This document shows positions 41,154 to 52,509 of a stretch of 64,000 nucleotides of DNA, piece by piece; the first letter of the stretch is position 1; every line of letters begins with the position of its first letter. The notes under the pieces are model-generated. The model was not told the origin of the DNA, did no database searches, and saw only the letters and a program-made list of their open reading frames with translations. This DNA comes from Rugamonas rivuli (lineage in GTDB: Bacteria; Pseudomonadota; Gammaproteobacteria; Burkholderiales; Burkholderiaceae_D). The translations under genes and the position numbers were made by a program. Location: the NCBI RefSeq assembly GCF_009380165.1, contig NZ_WHUF01000002.1, forward strand, positions 310,001 to 374,000, given 5' to 3'.

Positions 41154-42128
41154 TTGAAAACCATGTTTGCCAAACGCCTTGCCCTGATGAGCTTTGCACT
41201 GCCGGCGCTGGCTGCTGCGGCTGACCCGGACGTATTCTCCGGCATCTATTCCGTCACCGATCCGGTCACAGGCATCGAAGTCGATGTGCTGAAAATCCGT
41301 CAGTACTCGGACGGCTACGGTGTCTTTTTTTACCTGTCGGGGGAAGCACCGCGCGGTTCGGTGAGGGCAACGGAGGCAGCCGCTCCAGGCCGTATTCCGG
41401 CTGCATTCCCCACGGATCCGAATGTCCGCACCTTGTCGGTGCCGGATGTTGGCAGCCTGTACTACGCCCCCGGCGGCGCCTATTCTCCCGTAGGGCGCTC
41501 GGACACCGGCTATATGTCGCAGATGGATGGACTCGATATGTATGCGCTGAAGCGGCGGCCGTTGCCCAAGGCGCGTGAGCGCGGTGTCAACGGCATTCAT
41601 GCATACACGCCGTCGGCAGACGAAGGAGAAGTCTCCGTCCGCGCCTTGAATTACTCCCCGAGCGCTTTCCAGCTTGGCATCAGCTCCGCTGCGAACAGCA
41701 AGAATGCCGTCGATACCGATCCGCTGAATCCCTACATGGCTAGCGCGCTCAATTGCTGCTTCTACCTGCCCGGGAAATGGAGCCCGTCCCTGCAAGTGAA
41801 CATCGAGCTGCTCGCGCCGGATGGCAAGCTGAAAACCGTGCCTGTTGCCGTCCCTCGGTATGAGAGTCCGCAAGACTTGGACGTGGCGGTGAGTCGGGAT
41901 GGCCGCGTTGAGATCCTCTTTCTACGAGACTCCGTGACGCAGCCATTACCAAAGCCTCCGGAAGCGGAAAGCACCATCGCGAAAGCCGCGGAATGGAAGC
42001 GCCGGCAATTGTTCCTTGATGACTTGACCAAGCGGCTGCCTGGGTTGCCTGAGGATGTCCAACGGAGCTACCGGGAAGAGATTGCGTCCCGCAGCAGCGC
42101 CCTGCGGGATGCCAAGCTCGGCAAGTAA
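41154..42128 (+). CDS. DUF3304-related periplasmic protein with extra N-terminal domain, putative immunity protein 2
   Basis: A 324-residue exported protein. GAGGAG at 41140-41145 stands 8 bp before a TTG at 41154, giving a signal peptide MKTMFAKRLALMSFALPALAAA; the ATG at 41163 is 18 bp from that site and is the alternative. Residues ~25-150 are an additional domain (DVFSGIYSVTDPVTGIEVDVLKI). Residues ~160-265 are clearly homologous to immunity protein 1: VSVRALNYSPSAFQLGISS, ALNCCFYLPGKWSPSLQVNIE and DLDVAVSRDGRVEILF, with the same CC pair. No lipobox, so soluble in the periplasm. It follows the effector gene by 25 bp. Likely a second, fused immunity gene. Confidence 0.72.
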   Translation: MKTMFAKRLALMSFALPALAAAADPDVFSGIYSVTDPVTGIEVDVLKIRQYSDGYGVFFYLSGEAPRGSVRATEAAAPGRIPAAFPTDPNVRTLSVPDVGSLYYAPGGAYSPVGRSDTGYMSQMDGLDMYALKRRPLPKARERGVNGIHAYTPSADEGEVSVRALNYSPSAFQLGISSAANSKNAVDTDPLNPYMASALNCCFYLPGKWSPSLQVNIELLAPDGKLKTVPVAVPRYESPQDLDVAVSRDGRVEILFLRDSVTQPLPKPPEAESTIAKAAEWKRRQLFLDDLTKRLPGLPEDVQRSYREEIASRSSALRDAKLGK

Positions 42129-42138
42129 AACACCGTTA

Positions 42139-42175
42139 ATAGTGTTTAGCTATTGATTCAATAAAATTAATTGGC
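42139..42175. promoter_or_regulatory. OxyR-like binding site upstream of catalase
   Basis: ATAG-N7-CTAT-N7-ATAA-N7-TGGC matches three of the four half-sites of the OxyR pattern (ATAG-N7-CTAT-N7-ATAG-N7-CTAT) and lies about 60 bp before the catalase start, a usual position for an OxyR-activated gene. Spacing is exact; the fourth half-site is poor. Confidence 0.45.
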
Positions 42176-42237
42176 TTTGTGTTTTTGGCTGTGCTCCTTA
42201 GAATGATTTCACTATCAATCTTCAAGGAGTCATAGCA

Positions 42238-43698
42238 ATGAGCCAGCCACCGATCACCACCGCCTCGGGCATCCCGGTCGCCGACAACCAGAACTCCGCC
42301 AGCGCCGGCCCGCGCGGCCCGCTGCTGCTGCAAGACTTCCACCTGATCGAAAAACTGCAGCACTTCAACCGCGAGCGCATCCCTGAGCGCGTGGTCCACG
42401 CCAAGGGTTCGGGCGCTTACGGCACCTTCACCGTCACCCACGACATCACCAAGTACACCAAAGCCAAACTGTTCTCCGCGATCGGCAAGAAGACCGACAC
42501 CTTCGTGCGCTTCTCCACCGTCGGCGGCGAGAAGGGCAGCGCCGACACCGAACGCGATCCGCGCGGCTTCGCCATGCGCTTCTACACAGAGGAAGGCAAC
42601 TGGGACCTGGTCGGCAACAACACGCCGATGTTCTTCATCAAGGACGGCATCAAGTTCCCCGACTTCATCCACACCCAGAAACGCGACCCGCAGACCAACC
42701 TCAAATCGCCGACCATGATGTTCGACTTCTGGAGCAAGACCCCGGAAAGCCTGCACCAGGTCACGATGCTGTTCTCCGACCGCGGCACGCCGGACGGCTA
42801 CCGCCACATGGACGGCTTCGGCAGCCACACCTTCAGCCTGATCAACGAGGCCGGTGAGCGCGTCTACGTCAAATGGCACTTGAAGACCAGGCAGGGCATC
42901 AAGAACCTGCCCGCCGCCGAAGCCACCCGCATCGCCGGCACCGACCCGGACTACGCGCAGCGCGACCTGTTCGGCGCCATCGCTGCCGGCGACTTCCCGC
43001 AGTGGGACGTCAAGCTGCAAGTGGCCACCGAGGCCGAACTGGCCGCGTGGGAAGCGCGCACCGGCTGGAATCCGTTCGACCTGACCAAGGTCTGGCCGCA
43101 CAAGGATTTCCCGCTGATCCCGGTCGGCGTATTCGAGCTGAACCGCAACCCGCTCAACTACCACGCCGAAGTGGAGCAGGCCGCGCTGTCGCCATCGAAC
43201 GTGGTGCCGGGCATGGGCTACTCGCCGGACAAGATGCTGCAAGCACGCCTGTTCGCCTACCACGACGCCCAGCTGTACCGCGTCGGCACCAACCACCAGC
43301 ACCTGCCGGTGAACGCGCCGCGCTGCCCCTTCCACAACCAGCAGCGCGACGGCGCCATGGCCATCGCCAACGGCGGCGCGGCGCAGAACTACGCGGCCAC
43401 CGAAGCGGGCGGCAGCAACCCGCAAGGCCTGGGCCACGGCGAACCGGCGCTGGCGCTGCAAGGCGGCGCAGCCCGCTACGACGGCCGCGGCCAGGAAGAC
43501 GATTACACGCAAGCCGGTAATCTGTTCCGCCTGATGCCGGCGCAGGAGCAGCAGAACCTGTTCGACAACATCGCCGGTCCGCTGAGCCAGGTGAGCGCCG
43601 AGATCATCGCCCGCCAGCTGGGCCACTTCGACCAGGCCGACCCGGCCTACGGCGCCGGCGTGCGCGCCGCACTGGCCGCGCGCGGAGTGGTGGCCTAA
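42238..43698 (+). CDS. katA: monofunctional haem catalase
   Basis: A 486-residue small-subunit (clade 3) catalase that degrades hydrogen peroxide. The active-site His54 is in RVVHAKGSGAYG, Asn127 in LVGNNTPMFF, and the haem-ligand tyrosine region reads RLFAYHDAQLYRVG. Also visible are RFSTVGGEKGSADTERDPRGFAM and VWPHKDFPLIPVG. CAAGGAG precedes the ATG. There is no signal peptide, so cytoplasmic. An OxyR-like site in the upstream region suggests induction by peroxide. The symbol follows common use for this clade. Confidence 0.94.
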   Translation: MSQPPITTASGIPVADNQNSASAGPRGPLLLQDFHLIEKLQHFNRERIPERVVHAKGSGAYGTFTVTHDITKYTKAKLFSAIGKKTDTFVRFSTVGGEKGSADTERDPRGFAMRFYTEEGNWDLVGNNTPMFFIKDGIKFPDFIHTQKRDPQTNLKSPTMMFDFWSKTPESLHQVTMLFSDRGTPDGYRHMDGFGSHTFSLINEAGERVYVKWHLKTRQGIKNLPAAEATRIAGTDPDYAQRDLFGAIAAGDFPQWDVKLQVATEAELAAWEARTGWNPFDLTKVWPHKDFPLIPVGVFELNRNPLNYHAEVEQAALSPSNVVPGMGYSPDKMLQARLFAYHDAQLYRVGTNHQHLPVNAPRCPFHNQQRDGAMAIANGGAAQNYAATEAGGSNPQGLGHGEPALALQGGAARYDGRGQEDDYTQAGNLFRLMPAQEQQNLFDNIAGPLSQVSAEIIARQLGHFDQADPAYGAGVRAALAARGVVA

Positions 43699-43780
43699 AC
43701 AGAAGCTGCGGACTGCGCGCAATTGCACTACAATCGGATGGTGCAGTGCAGCGTAGTCCGCATCCTTCCGGAGGTCACAC

Positions 43781-44887
43781 TTGAATCGCAAACCCGCTCC
43801 ACTCGCGTCGCCTTCGATGCCGGGACAAGTCGTGCTGGCGCTGCAAGGCGGCGGCGCGTTGGGCGCCTACCAGGTGGGCGTCTACCAGGCCATGCACGAA
43901 GCCGGCGTCGAGCCGGACTGGGTGATCGGTACTTCCATCGGCGCCATCAACGGCGCCATCATCGCCGGCAACGAGCCGCGCTACCGCATGGACCGGCTGC
44001 GCCAGTTCTGGCACCGCATGGAGCAGAACGCGCTGGGCTTTTCCGCCATGCCGCGCGCTCTGGCCAACGCCGTCACGGTGGGGCAGGGCATACCGGCCTT
44101 CTTCGAACCCAATCTCTCTTCATGGTGGAATCCCGATGCGCGGGTCGGCGTCGAACACGCGTCCTTCTACCAGACCACGCCGCTGCGCACCACGCTCGAT
44201 ACGCTGGTCGATTTCGACTACATCAACGCCCGCCATACGCGCCTGACGGTGGGCGCGGTCAACGCCCGCAACGGCGACATGCGCTACTTCGACAGCCGCA
44301 CGGAGGCGCTGAACGCTTCGCATGTGATGGCGTCCGGCGCGCTGCCGCCGGCCTTTCCCGCCGTGCGCATCGATGGCCAGCCTTACTGGGACGGCGGCAT
44401 CTATTCCAACACGCCGATCGAAGCGGTGCTGGACGACGAGCCGCGCCGCAGCTCGGTGATCTTCTCGGTGCAGGTGTGGAACCCCGACGGCAGCGAACCG
44501 CAAAGCATGTTGCAGGTGCTGGACAAGCACAAGGAAATCCAATACGCCAGCCGCGCCAGCAACATCGAGCAGCAGCGCAAGCTGCACCGGCTGCGCCATG
44601 TGATCCGCCAGTTGACGCTGCACCTGTCGGACGAAGCGGCGATGACGCCGGAAGTGCGCGAGCTGGCCGCGTGGGGCTGCGGCACCACCATGCACGTGCT
44701 GTCGCTGAAGGCGCCGCGCGTCGGCAACGAGGACCACACCAAGGACATCGACTTCAGCGCCGCCGGCATCCGCGCCCGCTGGCACGCGGGCTACGAAGAC
44801 ACCAAGCGCTTCATCGAGATGCGGCCGTGGGACCGCGAGATCGACCCCATCGAGGGAATAGCGATCCACGAGCTGCCGCAGCGCTAG
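43781..44887 (+). CDS. patatin-like phospholipase with C-terminal DUF3734
   Basis: A 368-residue lipid acyl hydrolase. The oxyanion hole is LQGGGALGAYQVGV, the nucleophile Ser52 is in GTSIGA and the catalytic Asp204 in YWDGGIYSN. After about residue 290 comes the DUF3734 part (GTTMHVLSLKAPRVGNEDHTKDIDF...FIEMRPWDREID) that marks a bacterial patatin subgroup of about 370-400 residues. The start is a TTG at 43781 with GGAGG seven bases upstream. No export signal. In other bacteria related proteins act on membrane lipids or polyhydroxyalkanoate granules; the role here is unknown. Confidence 0.88.
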   Translation: MNRKPAPLASPSMPGQVVLALQGGGALGAYQVGVYQAMHEAGVEPDWVIGTSIGAINGAIIAGNEPRYRMDRLRQFWHRMEQNALGFSAMPRALANAVTVGQGIPAFFEPNLSSWWNPDARVGVEHASFYQTTPLRTTLDTLVDFDYINARHTRLTVGAVNARNGDMRYFDSRTEALNASHVMASGALPPAFPAVRIDGQPYWDGGIYSNTPIEAVLDDEPRRSSVIFSVQVWNPDGSEPQSMLQVLDKHKEIQYASRASNIEQQRKLHRLRHVIRQLTLHLSDEAAMTPEVRELAAWGCGTTMHVLSLKAPRVGNEDHTKDIDFSAAGIRARWHAGYEDTKRFIEMRPWDREIDPIEGIAIHELPQR

Positions 44888-44946
44888 GTCGCCTCGACGA
44901 TCTGGCCGATCCCGCCGCTGCCGGTAGCGTGGACGGAAAACAATTC

Positions 44947-44976
44947 TTGCAAGAAACTAAATATATTGCTTATAAT
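44947..44976 (+). promoter_or_regulatory. promoter of the Asp-box lipoprotein gene
   Basis: TTGCAA (44947-44952) and TATAAT (44971-44976) with 18-bp spacing in an AT-rich stretch, 30 bp before the start codon. Confidence 0.6.
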
Positions 44977-45005
44977 TGTTTCCCTTGGTAAATATTTATA
45001 AGCCC

Positions 45006-46604
45006 ATGAATTCTCTCTTTCTTTGTTTGACGGCCAGGCGGCTGGCCGCTGCGGTCATAGGCGTCGCCGCGTTGCAGCTCGGCGGCTGCGCCGTCAATAC
45101 CTCGGTGGCCGATCCCTTGAAGTTGACCGCGCAATCGACGGATCTGCCGGTAGCCGTCAGCATCACGGCCAATACCGACGAGATTTCCGGCTTCAATACC
45201 ATCAAGCTGCGCCGCATGGCGGAGGGGGAGAAGCCCGGGGGCGTGAAATTGCTGGCCGAGCATCTGGTCATGCGGCGCGTTGCGCCCGGCATGGCGCGCG
45301 ACACCTCGCTGTTCATCGGCGCGCTGCAGCCCGGCGAATACGAGTTCGTCGAATTGATCGATACGTCCTCGAACAAGTTATTGCGGGTTTATTCGTCCGG
45401 CATGGTGGGGACCTTCAAAGTCGAATCCGGCAAGGCGACGGATCTGGGGCGCCTGATCGTGACGCGCGCGAACTTCAGCGTGGATTTCGGCCGCAGCGCC
45501 CATGACGTCTCCAATGCCGAACTGATCAACCGCTTCGCGCCCGAGTACAGCAAGATGTTCGGCGCCGGCGCCAGCCCGGGCTGGAGCGGTCCGCGTAGTG
45601 AACGGGACAAGGTCGAAGAGTTTGCGCGCGCGCACCCGTTCGGCGCCCAATGCGCCGCCGAATTGCCCGATGGCCGAGTCGCCGCCGCCAGCCGCATGGG
45701 CGCAGTCCTGCTGCGTTCGAAGCAGGGCCGCTGGAGCACGCTGAACGCCCAGCAAACGGAAACGCTGTCGTGCGTATTGCCGGTGACGCTGCCGGATGCC
45801 GAACTGATCGCGGTGGGCGAGTTCAGCACCTTGCTGCGCAAAGCCCCCGGCAGCGACAGCCTGGTGCCCATCGACGCAGGCAATCTGCCGCCCGGGAATC
45901 TGCTGCGCATTGGCGGCAACCCCAAGGACGGCTGGTATCTGATGCATTGGAAAGGCCGGGACCTGACCATCTTCCGCGCGCGCCAGCTGGAAGGCGGCGA
46001 TTGGCAGGCGGTGCACAAGGTCGTGCTGCCCGGCTCCCTGTCGCGCAGCGATGCGGTCTTCTGGCCATGGCACGATGCGCGCGGCATGGGCTTTTCGCTG
46101 CCGGACGGCCGCATGGGCCAGCTTGATTACGACACCGGAAAATGGATAGAGCGCAAACCGCCGGGCAAGGCAAAACTGGCCGCCTTCCTGCATGCGCATG
46201 ACGGCACGGAGAGTATTCTGGTGGCAGCCGGATTGCTGGGCAAGTTCCCCGACCCCTATTTCTCCCGCGACCGCGGGCAGAGCTGGACGCTGATGGTGTC
46301 GCCGCTTAAAGTCCTGGTGTCGCCGGTGATTCCCCTGAACGATGGGCGGATGCTGATGACCGGCCAGGTGTACGGCAAACGCGAGCTGCTGGCCAGCAGC
46401 GACGACGGCAAGACCTGGGCTTCCTATGCCGATTACAATTTCTCCGGCGGGCCGGCGATGCTGCCTTCGGGCCTGATGCTCGACATCCAAAGTTCGCACC
46501 AGGGCGTCGTCACCATCCGCAGTTCCGCGGACAGCGGCAAGACCTGGCTGCAGGAGTATTCGACATTTGACCTGGACTCCGTGCTGAAGCAGCTCGCAAA
46601 ATAA
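45006..46604 (+). CDS. lipoprotein with Asp-box (BNR-like) repeats, function unknown
   Basis: A 532-residue lipoprotein: signal peptide with lipobox LQLGGC (Cys28). An N-terminal domain of about 180 residues (NTIKLRRMAEGEKPGG...LIVTRANFSVDFGRS) resembles carbohydrate or surface-associated domains with the phrase LQPGEYEFVEL. The C-terminal half is a beta-propeller with Asp-box motifs SRDRGQSWT, SSDDGKTWA and SADSGKTWLQ, as in sialidases and exo-alpha-glycosidases, but no catalytic Arg triad is visible. The ATG at 45006 begins the signal peptide; the ribosome site is weak. Monocistronic with an AT-rich promoter. Confidence 0.75.
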   Translation: MNSLFLCLTARRLAAAVIGVAALQLGGCAVNTSVADPLKLTAQSTDLPVAVSITANTDEISGFNTIKLRRMAEGEKPGGVKLLAEHLVMRRVAPGMARDTSLFIGALQPGEYEFVELIDTSSNKLLRVYSSGMVGTFKVESGKATDLGRLIVTRANFSVDFGRSAHDVSNAELINRFAPEYSKMFGAGASPGWSGPRSERDKVEEFARAHPFGAQCAAELPDGRVAAASRMGAVLLRSKQGRWSTLNAQQTETLSCVLPVTLPDAELIAVGEFSTLLRKAPGSDSLVPIDAGNLPPGNLLRIGGNPKDGWYLMHWKGRDLTIFRARQLEGGDWQAVHKVVLPGSLSRSDAVFWPWHDARGMGFSLPDGRMGQLDYDTGKWIERKPPGKAKLAAFLHAHDGTESILVAAGLLGKFPDPYFSRDRGQSWTLMVSPLKVLVSPVIPLNDGRMLMTGQVYGKRELLASSDDGKTWASYADYNFSGGPAMLPSGLMLDIQSSHQGVVTIRSSADSGKTWLQEYSTFDLDSVLKQLAK

Positions 46605-46676
46605 GGCGGCGCGCCTTGGGCTGCCGGCGCGGCTGGTAAAATAGCGTCATCGGCATTCACTTAATATTGGATCAAC

Positions 46677-47801
46677 ATGACCATCAAAATCAGCCAAAAC
46701 TTCGACTCCGGCGCCATTGAAGTGCTGCGCGCGGACAGCGCGGCGGAAATCGAACTGAATCTGCGCAAGGACTCGCACGCCGACATCCACCAGTGGTTCC
46801 ACTTCCGCCTGCAGGGCGCGCGCGGCCAGCAAGTGCGCATGCGCTTCCTGAACGCCGGCCAGGCCACCTACGCCAAGGGCTATGAGGACTACCAGGCCGT
46901 CGCCAGCTACGACACCGAAACCTGGTTCCGCGTGCCGACCTCCTTCGACGGCGAGGTCATGACGATCAAGCACACGCCGGAAACCGACAGCGTCTACTAC
47001 GCCTACTTCGAGCCGTATTCGTTCGAGCGCCACCTGCGCCTGCTGGGCGAAGTGGCCGAGCATCCGCAGGCCCGCGTGCTCGACCTGGGCAACACCATCG
47101 ACGGCCGCGACATGAACCTGGTCGTCATCGGCCAGCCGGAAGCGGAAAAGAAAATCTGGGTCATCGCGCGCCAGCACCCGGGCGAGTCGATGGCCGAATG
47201 GTTCGTCGAAGGCCTGATCGATTCGCTGCTGGACGACGCCAATCCTATCGCCCGCAAGCTGCTGCAACGCTGCGTGTTCTACATCGTGCCGAACATGAAC
47301 CCGGACGGCTCGGTGCGCGGCAATCTGCGCACCAACGCCTCGGGCGCCAACCTGAATCGCGAGTGGATGACGCCATCCGTCGAGCGCAGCCCGGAAGTGC
47401 TGTACGTGAAGCAGAAGATGCACGAAACCGGCATCGACATGTTCTTCGACATCCACGGCGACGAGGCACTGCCTTACAACTTCGTGGCCGGTAACGAGAT
47501 GCTGGAGAACTTCAGCGAAGAGCGCCGCGTCAAGCAGCAGGACTTCATCGACCGCTACAAGAACGCCAGCCCGGACTTCCAGGACAAATACGGCTACGCC
47601 GCCAGCAAGTACAAGGAAGACATGCTGACCCTGGCGTCGAAATACGTCGGCCACCACTTCGGCTGCCTGGCGCTGACCCTGGAGATGCCGTTCAAGGACA
47701 ACGCCGACCTGCCGGATCCGCATGTGGGCTGGAACGGCGCCCGCAGCGCGGCGCTGGGCGCGGCCATGCTGCAACCTATCCTGCTGTCGCTGGACGCCTG
47801 A
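46677..47801 (+). CDS. M14-family zinc carboxypeptidase (cytosolic carboxypeptidase-like)
   Basis: A 374-residue metallopeptidase. An N-terminal beta-sandwich (about residues 1-120: WFHFRLQGARGQQVRMRFLNA; YYAYFEPYSFERHL) precedes the catalytic domain, in the architecture of cytosolic carboxypeptidases that trim glutamates. Zinc ligands are His167 and Glu170 in RQHPGESM and His260 in FFDIHGDE; the catalytic Glu336 is in LTLEMPFKD. NPDGSVRGNLRTNASGANLNREW fits substrate-binding positions. No signal peptide. The next gene begins 1 bp after its stop. Confidence 0.9.
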   Translation: MTIKISQNFDSGAIEVLRADSAAEIELNLRKDSHADIHQWFHFRLQGARGQQVRMRFLNAGQATYAKGYEDYQAVASYDTETWFRVPTSFDGEVMTIKHTPETDSVYYAYFEPYSFERHLRLLGEVAEHPQARVLDLGNTIDGRDMNLVVIGQPEAEKKIWVIARQHPGESMAEWFVEGLIDSLLDDANPIARKLLQRCVFYIVPNMNPDGSVRGNLRTNASGANLNREWMTPSVERSPEVLYVKQKMHETGIDMFFDIHGDEALPYNFVAGNEMLENFSEERRVKQQDFIDRYKNASPDFQDKYGYAASKYKEDMLTLASKYVGHHFGCLALTLEMPFKDNADLPDPHVGWNGARSAALGAAMLQPILLSLDA

Positions 47802-47802
47802 G

Positions 47803-48267
47803 ATGGGCGTTGAAATCGAGCGCAAGTTCCTCTTGCGCGGCGATGCGTGGATGAGCCTTGGCGAGCCGGTGTTTTTTCGCCAGGGCTATCTGTCGTCGCA
47901 CAAGGATCGCGTGGTGCGCGTGCGCATCGAGGGCGAGCGGGCGGTGATGACGATCAAGGGCCGCAACGTCGGCGCCACGCGCGGCGAGTGGGAGTATCCG
48001 ATACCGATGGCCGATGCGGTGGAGCTGCTGGATCGCCTGTGCGAACAGCCGTTGATCGAGAAGTATCGCCGCCGTATCGATTACGCCGGCAATGTGTGGG
48101 AAGTCGACGAGTTCCTCGGCGCGAACGCGGGATTGGTCGTGGCCGAGATTGAATTGAGCTCGGAAGACCAGGCGTTCGATAAGCCGGAGTGGATAGGGGA
48201 GGAAGTCACCGACGACCTGCGCTACCTGAACTCCAGCCTGATCAAGCACCCATATTCAGCTTGGTAA
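47803..48267 (+). CDS. CYTH-domain protein (triphosphate tunnel metalloenzyme)
   Basis: A 154-residue single-domain protein. It starts with the CYTH signature VEIERKFLL (ExExK, Glu4-Glu6-Lys8) and carries the alternating basic/acidic strand motifs of the tunnel: RVVRVRIEGERAVMTIKG, EKYRRRIDYAGNVWEVDEF and VVAEIELSSEDQ. Bacterial members hydrolyse inorganic triphosphate or nucleoside triphosphates with Mg2+ or Mn2+. It is directly coupled to the M14 peptidase gene and followed by a bidirectional terminator. Confidence 0.92.
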   Translation: MGVEIERKFLLRGDAWMSLGEPVFFRQGYLSSHKDRVVRVRIEGERAVMTIKGRNVGATRGEWEYPIPMADAVELLDRLCEQPLIEKYRRRIDYAGNVWEVDEFLGANAGLVVAEIELSSEDQAFDKPEWIGEEVTDDLRYLNSSLIKHPYSAW

Positions 48268-48270
48268 AAA

Positions 48271-48290
48271 AAAGCCCCGTGAGGGGCTTT
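48271..48290. terminator. bidirectional terminator between CYTH and DUF2863 genes
   Basis: AAAGCCCC-GTGA-GGGGCTTT, preceded by A-rich sequence and followed by T-rich sequence, so it can serve both convergent genes. Confidence 0.85.
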
Positions 48291-48301
48291 CTGCTTTCCG
48301 C

Positions 48302-49570
48302 TTAGTGGAAGTGCTCGGTGCCTGTCGGCGCATCCTCGGGCATTTCCGCGTGCGCCAGTTCGCCGACCGGGTCGGCAAACAGCGGTGCGCCGCAGTCGTC
48401 GCAGAACTCCGCCACGAAGCGCTCGCTGTGCTTCTTGATCTGCGTGACGCCGGAATCGTTCAGGTGGCTGATGATCTCCTCCACCGGCGTAATCGGCTTC
48501 TGCAGGATGCCGCCCGGGCCGCCTTGCAGCGGACCTTCCGGCGGCGTGCCTTCCTCGTCTTCCTGCCCGTACAGCGGCCACACCACGCCGTAGATCACGT
48601 CCGGCGTCGAACGCTGGGTGAAGGCCACGCGGTACTCGTCGATCTGGCCGTCGGCGCTTTCCTCGCCGAAGCCGGCGATCACCGCGCGCAGTTCCGACGG
48701 CTCGATCGCCAGCGTGTGCGTCAGGTAGTGCACGGCGGCGCGGATCGATACCGGACGGATCAGCTTGTCCGCCTCGCGGCAGGCCATGTAGTAAGCCTCC
48801 GGCAGCAGCAGCTCGACGCCGCAGCCCGGCAGCAGGCGGTTGATGGTCGGCGTGACCTGCGCGCGCCACTGTTCCAGCGCGTTGGTGCGTTCGTTGACGA
48901 AGTTGGCCTGGTTGGCCGGCATCTGCCAGCGGAACAGCGGGCCACCCGCCGGCGCCACCACGGCCACCAGCAGGTAGCGCGTGTCGGCCAGGAAGGGCGC
49001 CGTCTCCGGCACCTTGGTGTCGGCCTTCAGCACCGTGCCCTTGAGCGCGGCCTGCGCCAGCTTGTGCACCTTGGCGTAGGTCTCGACATGGCTGCGCGGC
49101 AGCTGGTCGATCGAGAACAGCGTCGGCGACATCGCCATGTGCGTGCCGTCGGCCAGCAGGTGGGCCGAGAAGTGCGCCGACAGCGTGGTCAGGATATCGG
49201 CCGGGATCGCGCCCGAGGCGATGGCGAAGCGGGTCCACGCCAGGATGGGCGCGGCCACCAGCAGCACGTCGTACTGCTTGGCGACGCCGTCGGTTTCGAT
49301 GGTGATGGAGCTCGACTCGCTGACCGCCTCCACGCCATCCATCAACACGTCGTACGCGTTCAGGTCTTCCTTGAACAGGCTGTTCAAGGTCGAATCGATG
49401 GTGTCCTGGTGGCCGGTCTTGAGGAGTTTGTGGAGCTGCGCATCGAGGCTATGTTCCCAGGCCCGCTCTTCGATACGGCTGGCCGCCTGCCCGACTGCGA
49501 GGGCATAGGTGACGAGGCGCTGGCTCTCGGCAGACAACTTATGGGATGAATCTTTATTTGGACGACGCAT
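48302..49570 (-). CDS. DUF2863-family protein
   Basis: A 422-residue cytoplasmic protein of a family found mainly in betaproteobacteria. Conserved-looking parts are TYALAVGQAASRIEERAWE, DVLLVAAPILAWTRFAIASG, LLPGCGVELLLPEAYYMACREAD and a C-terminal pair CDDCGAPLF that could bind zinc. A Gly/Pro-rich stretch (EGTPPEGPLQGGPGGILQKP) separates the last domain. No enzyme motif is seen and the function is unknown. It stands alone, convergent to the CYTH gene and co-directional with acnA, which is separated from it by a terminator. Confidence 0.85.
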   Translation of the reverse strand: MRRPNKDSSHKLSAESQRLVTYALAVGQAASRIEERAWEHSLDAQLHKLLKTGHQDTIDSTLNSLFKEDLNAYDVLMDGVEAVSESSSITIETDGVAKQYDVLLVAAPILAWTRFAIASGAIPADILTTLSAHFSAHLLADGTHMAMSPTLFSIDQLPRSHVETYAKVHKLAQAALKGTVLKADTKVPETAPFLADTRYLLVAVVAPAGGPLFRWQMPANQANFVNERTNALEQWRAQVTPTINRLLPGCGVELLLPEAYYMACREADKLIRPVSIRAAVHYLTHTLAIEPSELRAVIAGFGEESADGQIDEYRVAFTQRSTPDVIYGVVWPLYGQEDEEGTPPEGPLQGGPGGILQKPITPVEEIISHLNDSGVTQIKKHSERFVAEFCDDCGAPLFADPVGELAHAEMPEDAPTGTEHFH

Positions 49571-49672
49571 AGCGCAATAAGAGTCTCATAAAAGTGGATA
49601 AAGCGGATCAGTCATGCAGATGATAACCCTTATGAACCGTATTGTAGTTGATTCGGCAAACGTGCATAAAAA

Positions 49673-49693
49673 AACGCCGGACTAGCCGGCGTT
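49673..49693 (-). terminator. intrinsic terminator after acnA
   Basis: Stem AACGCCGG/CCGGCGTT with a 5-nt loop, followed on the minus strand by a run of T (complement of the A-run before 49673). Confidence 0.85.
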
Positions 49694-49714
49694 CTCTATG
49701 AAACAACTAACTTT

Positions 49715-52423
<2,709 letters not shown>

Positions 52424-52509
52424 GACCTCTCCTTCGTGGGTATCGTCTATTATTGAAGTTAAAACCGTGTTGCTGGCGCCCGTGCCGGCGCGCCTCTTTT
52501 GGAACTAAA

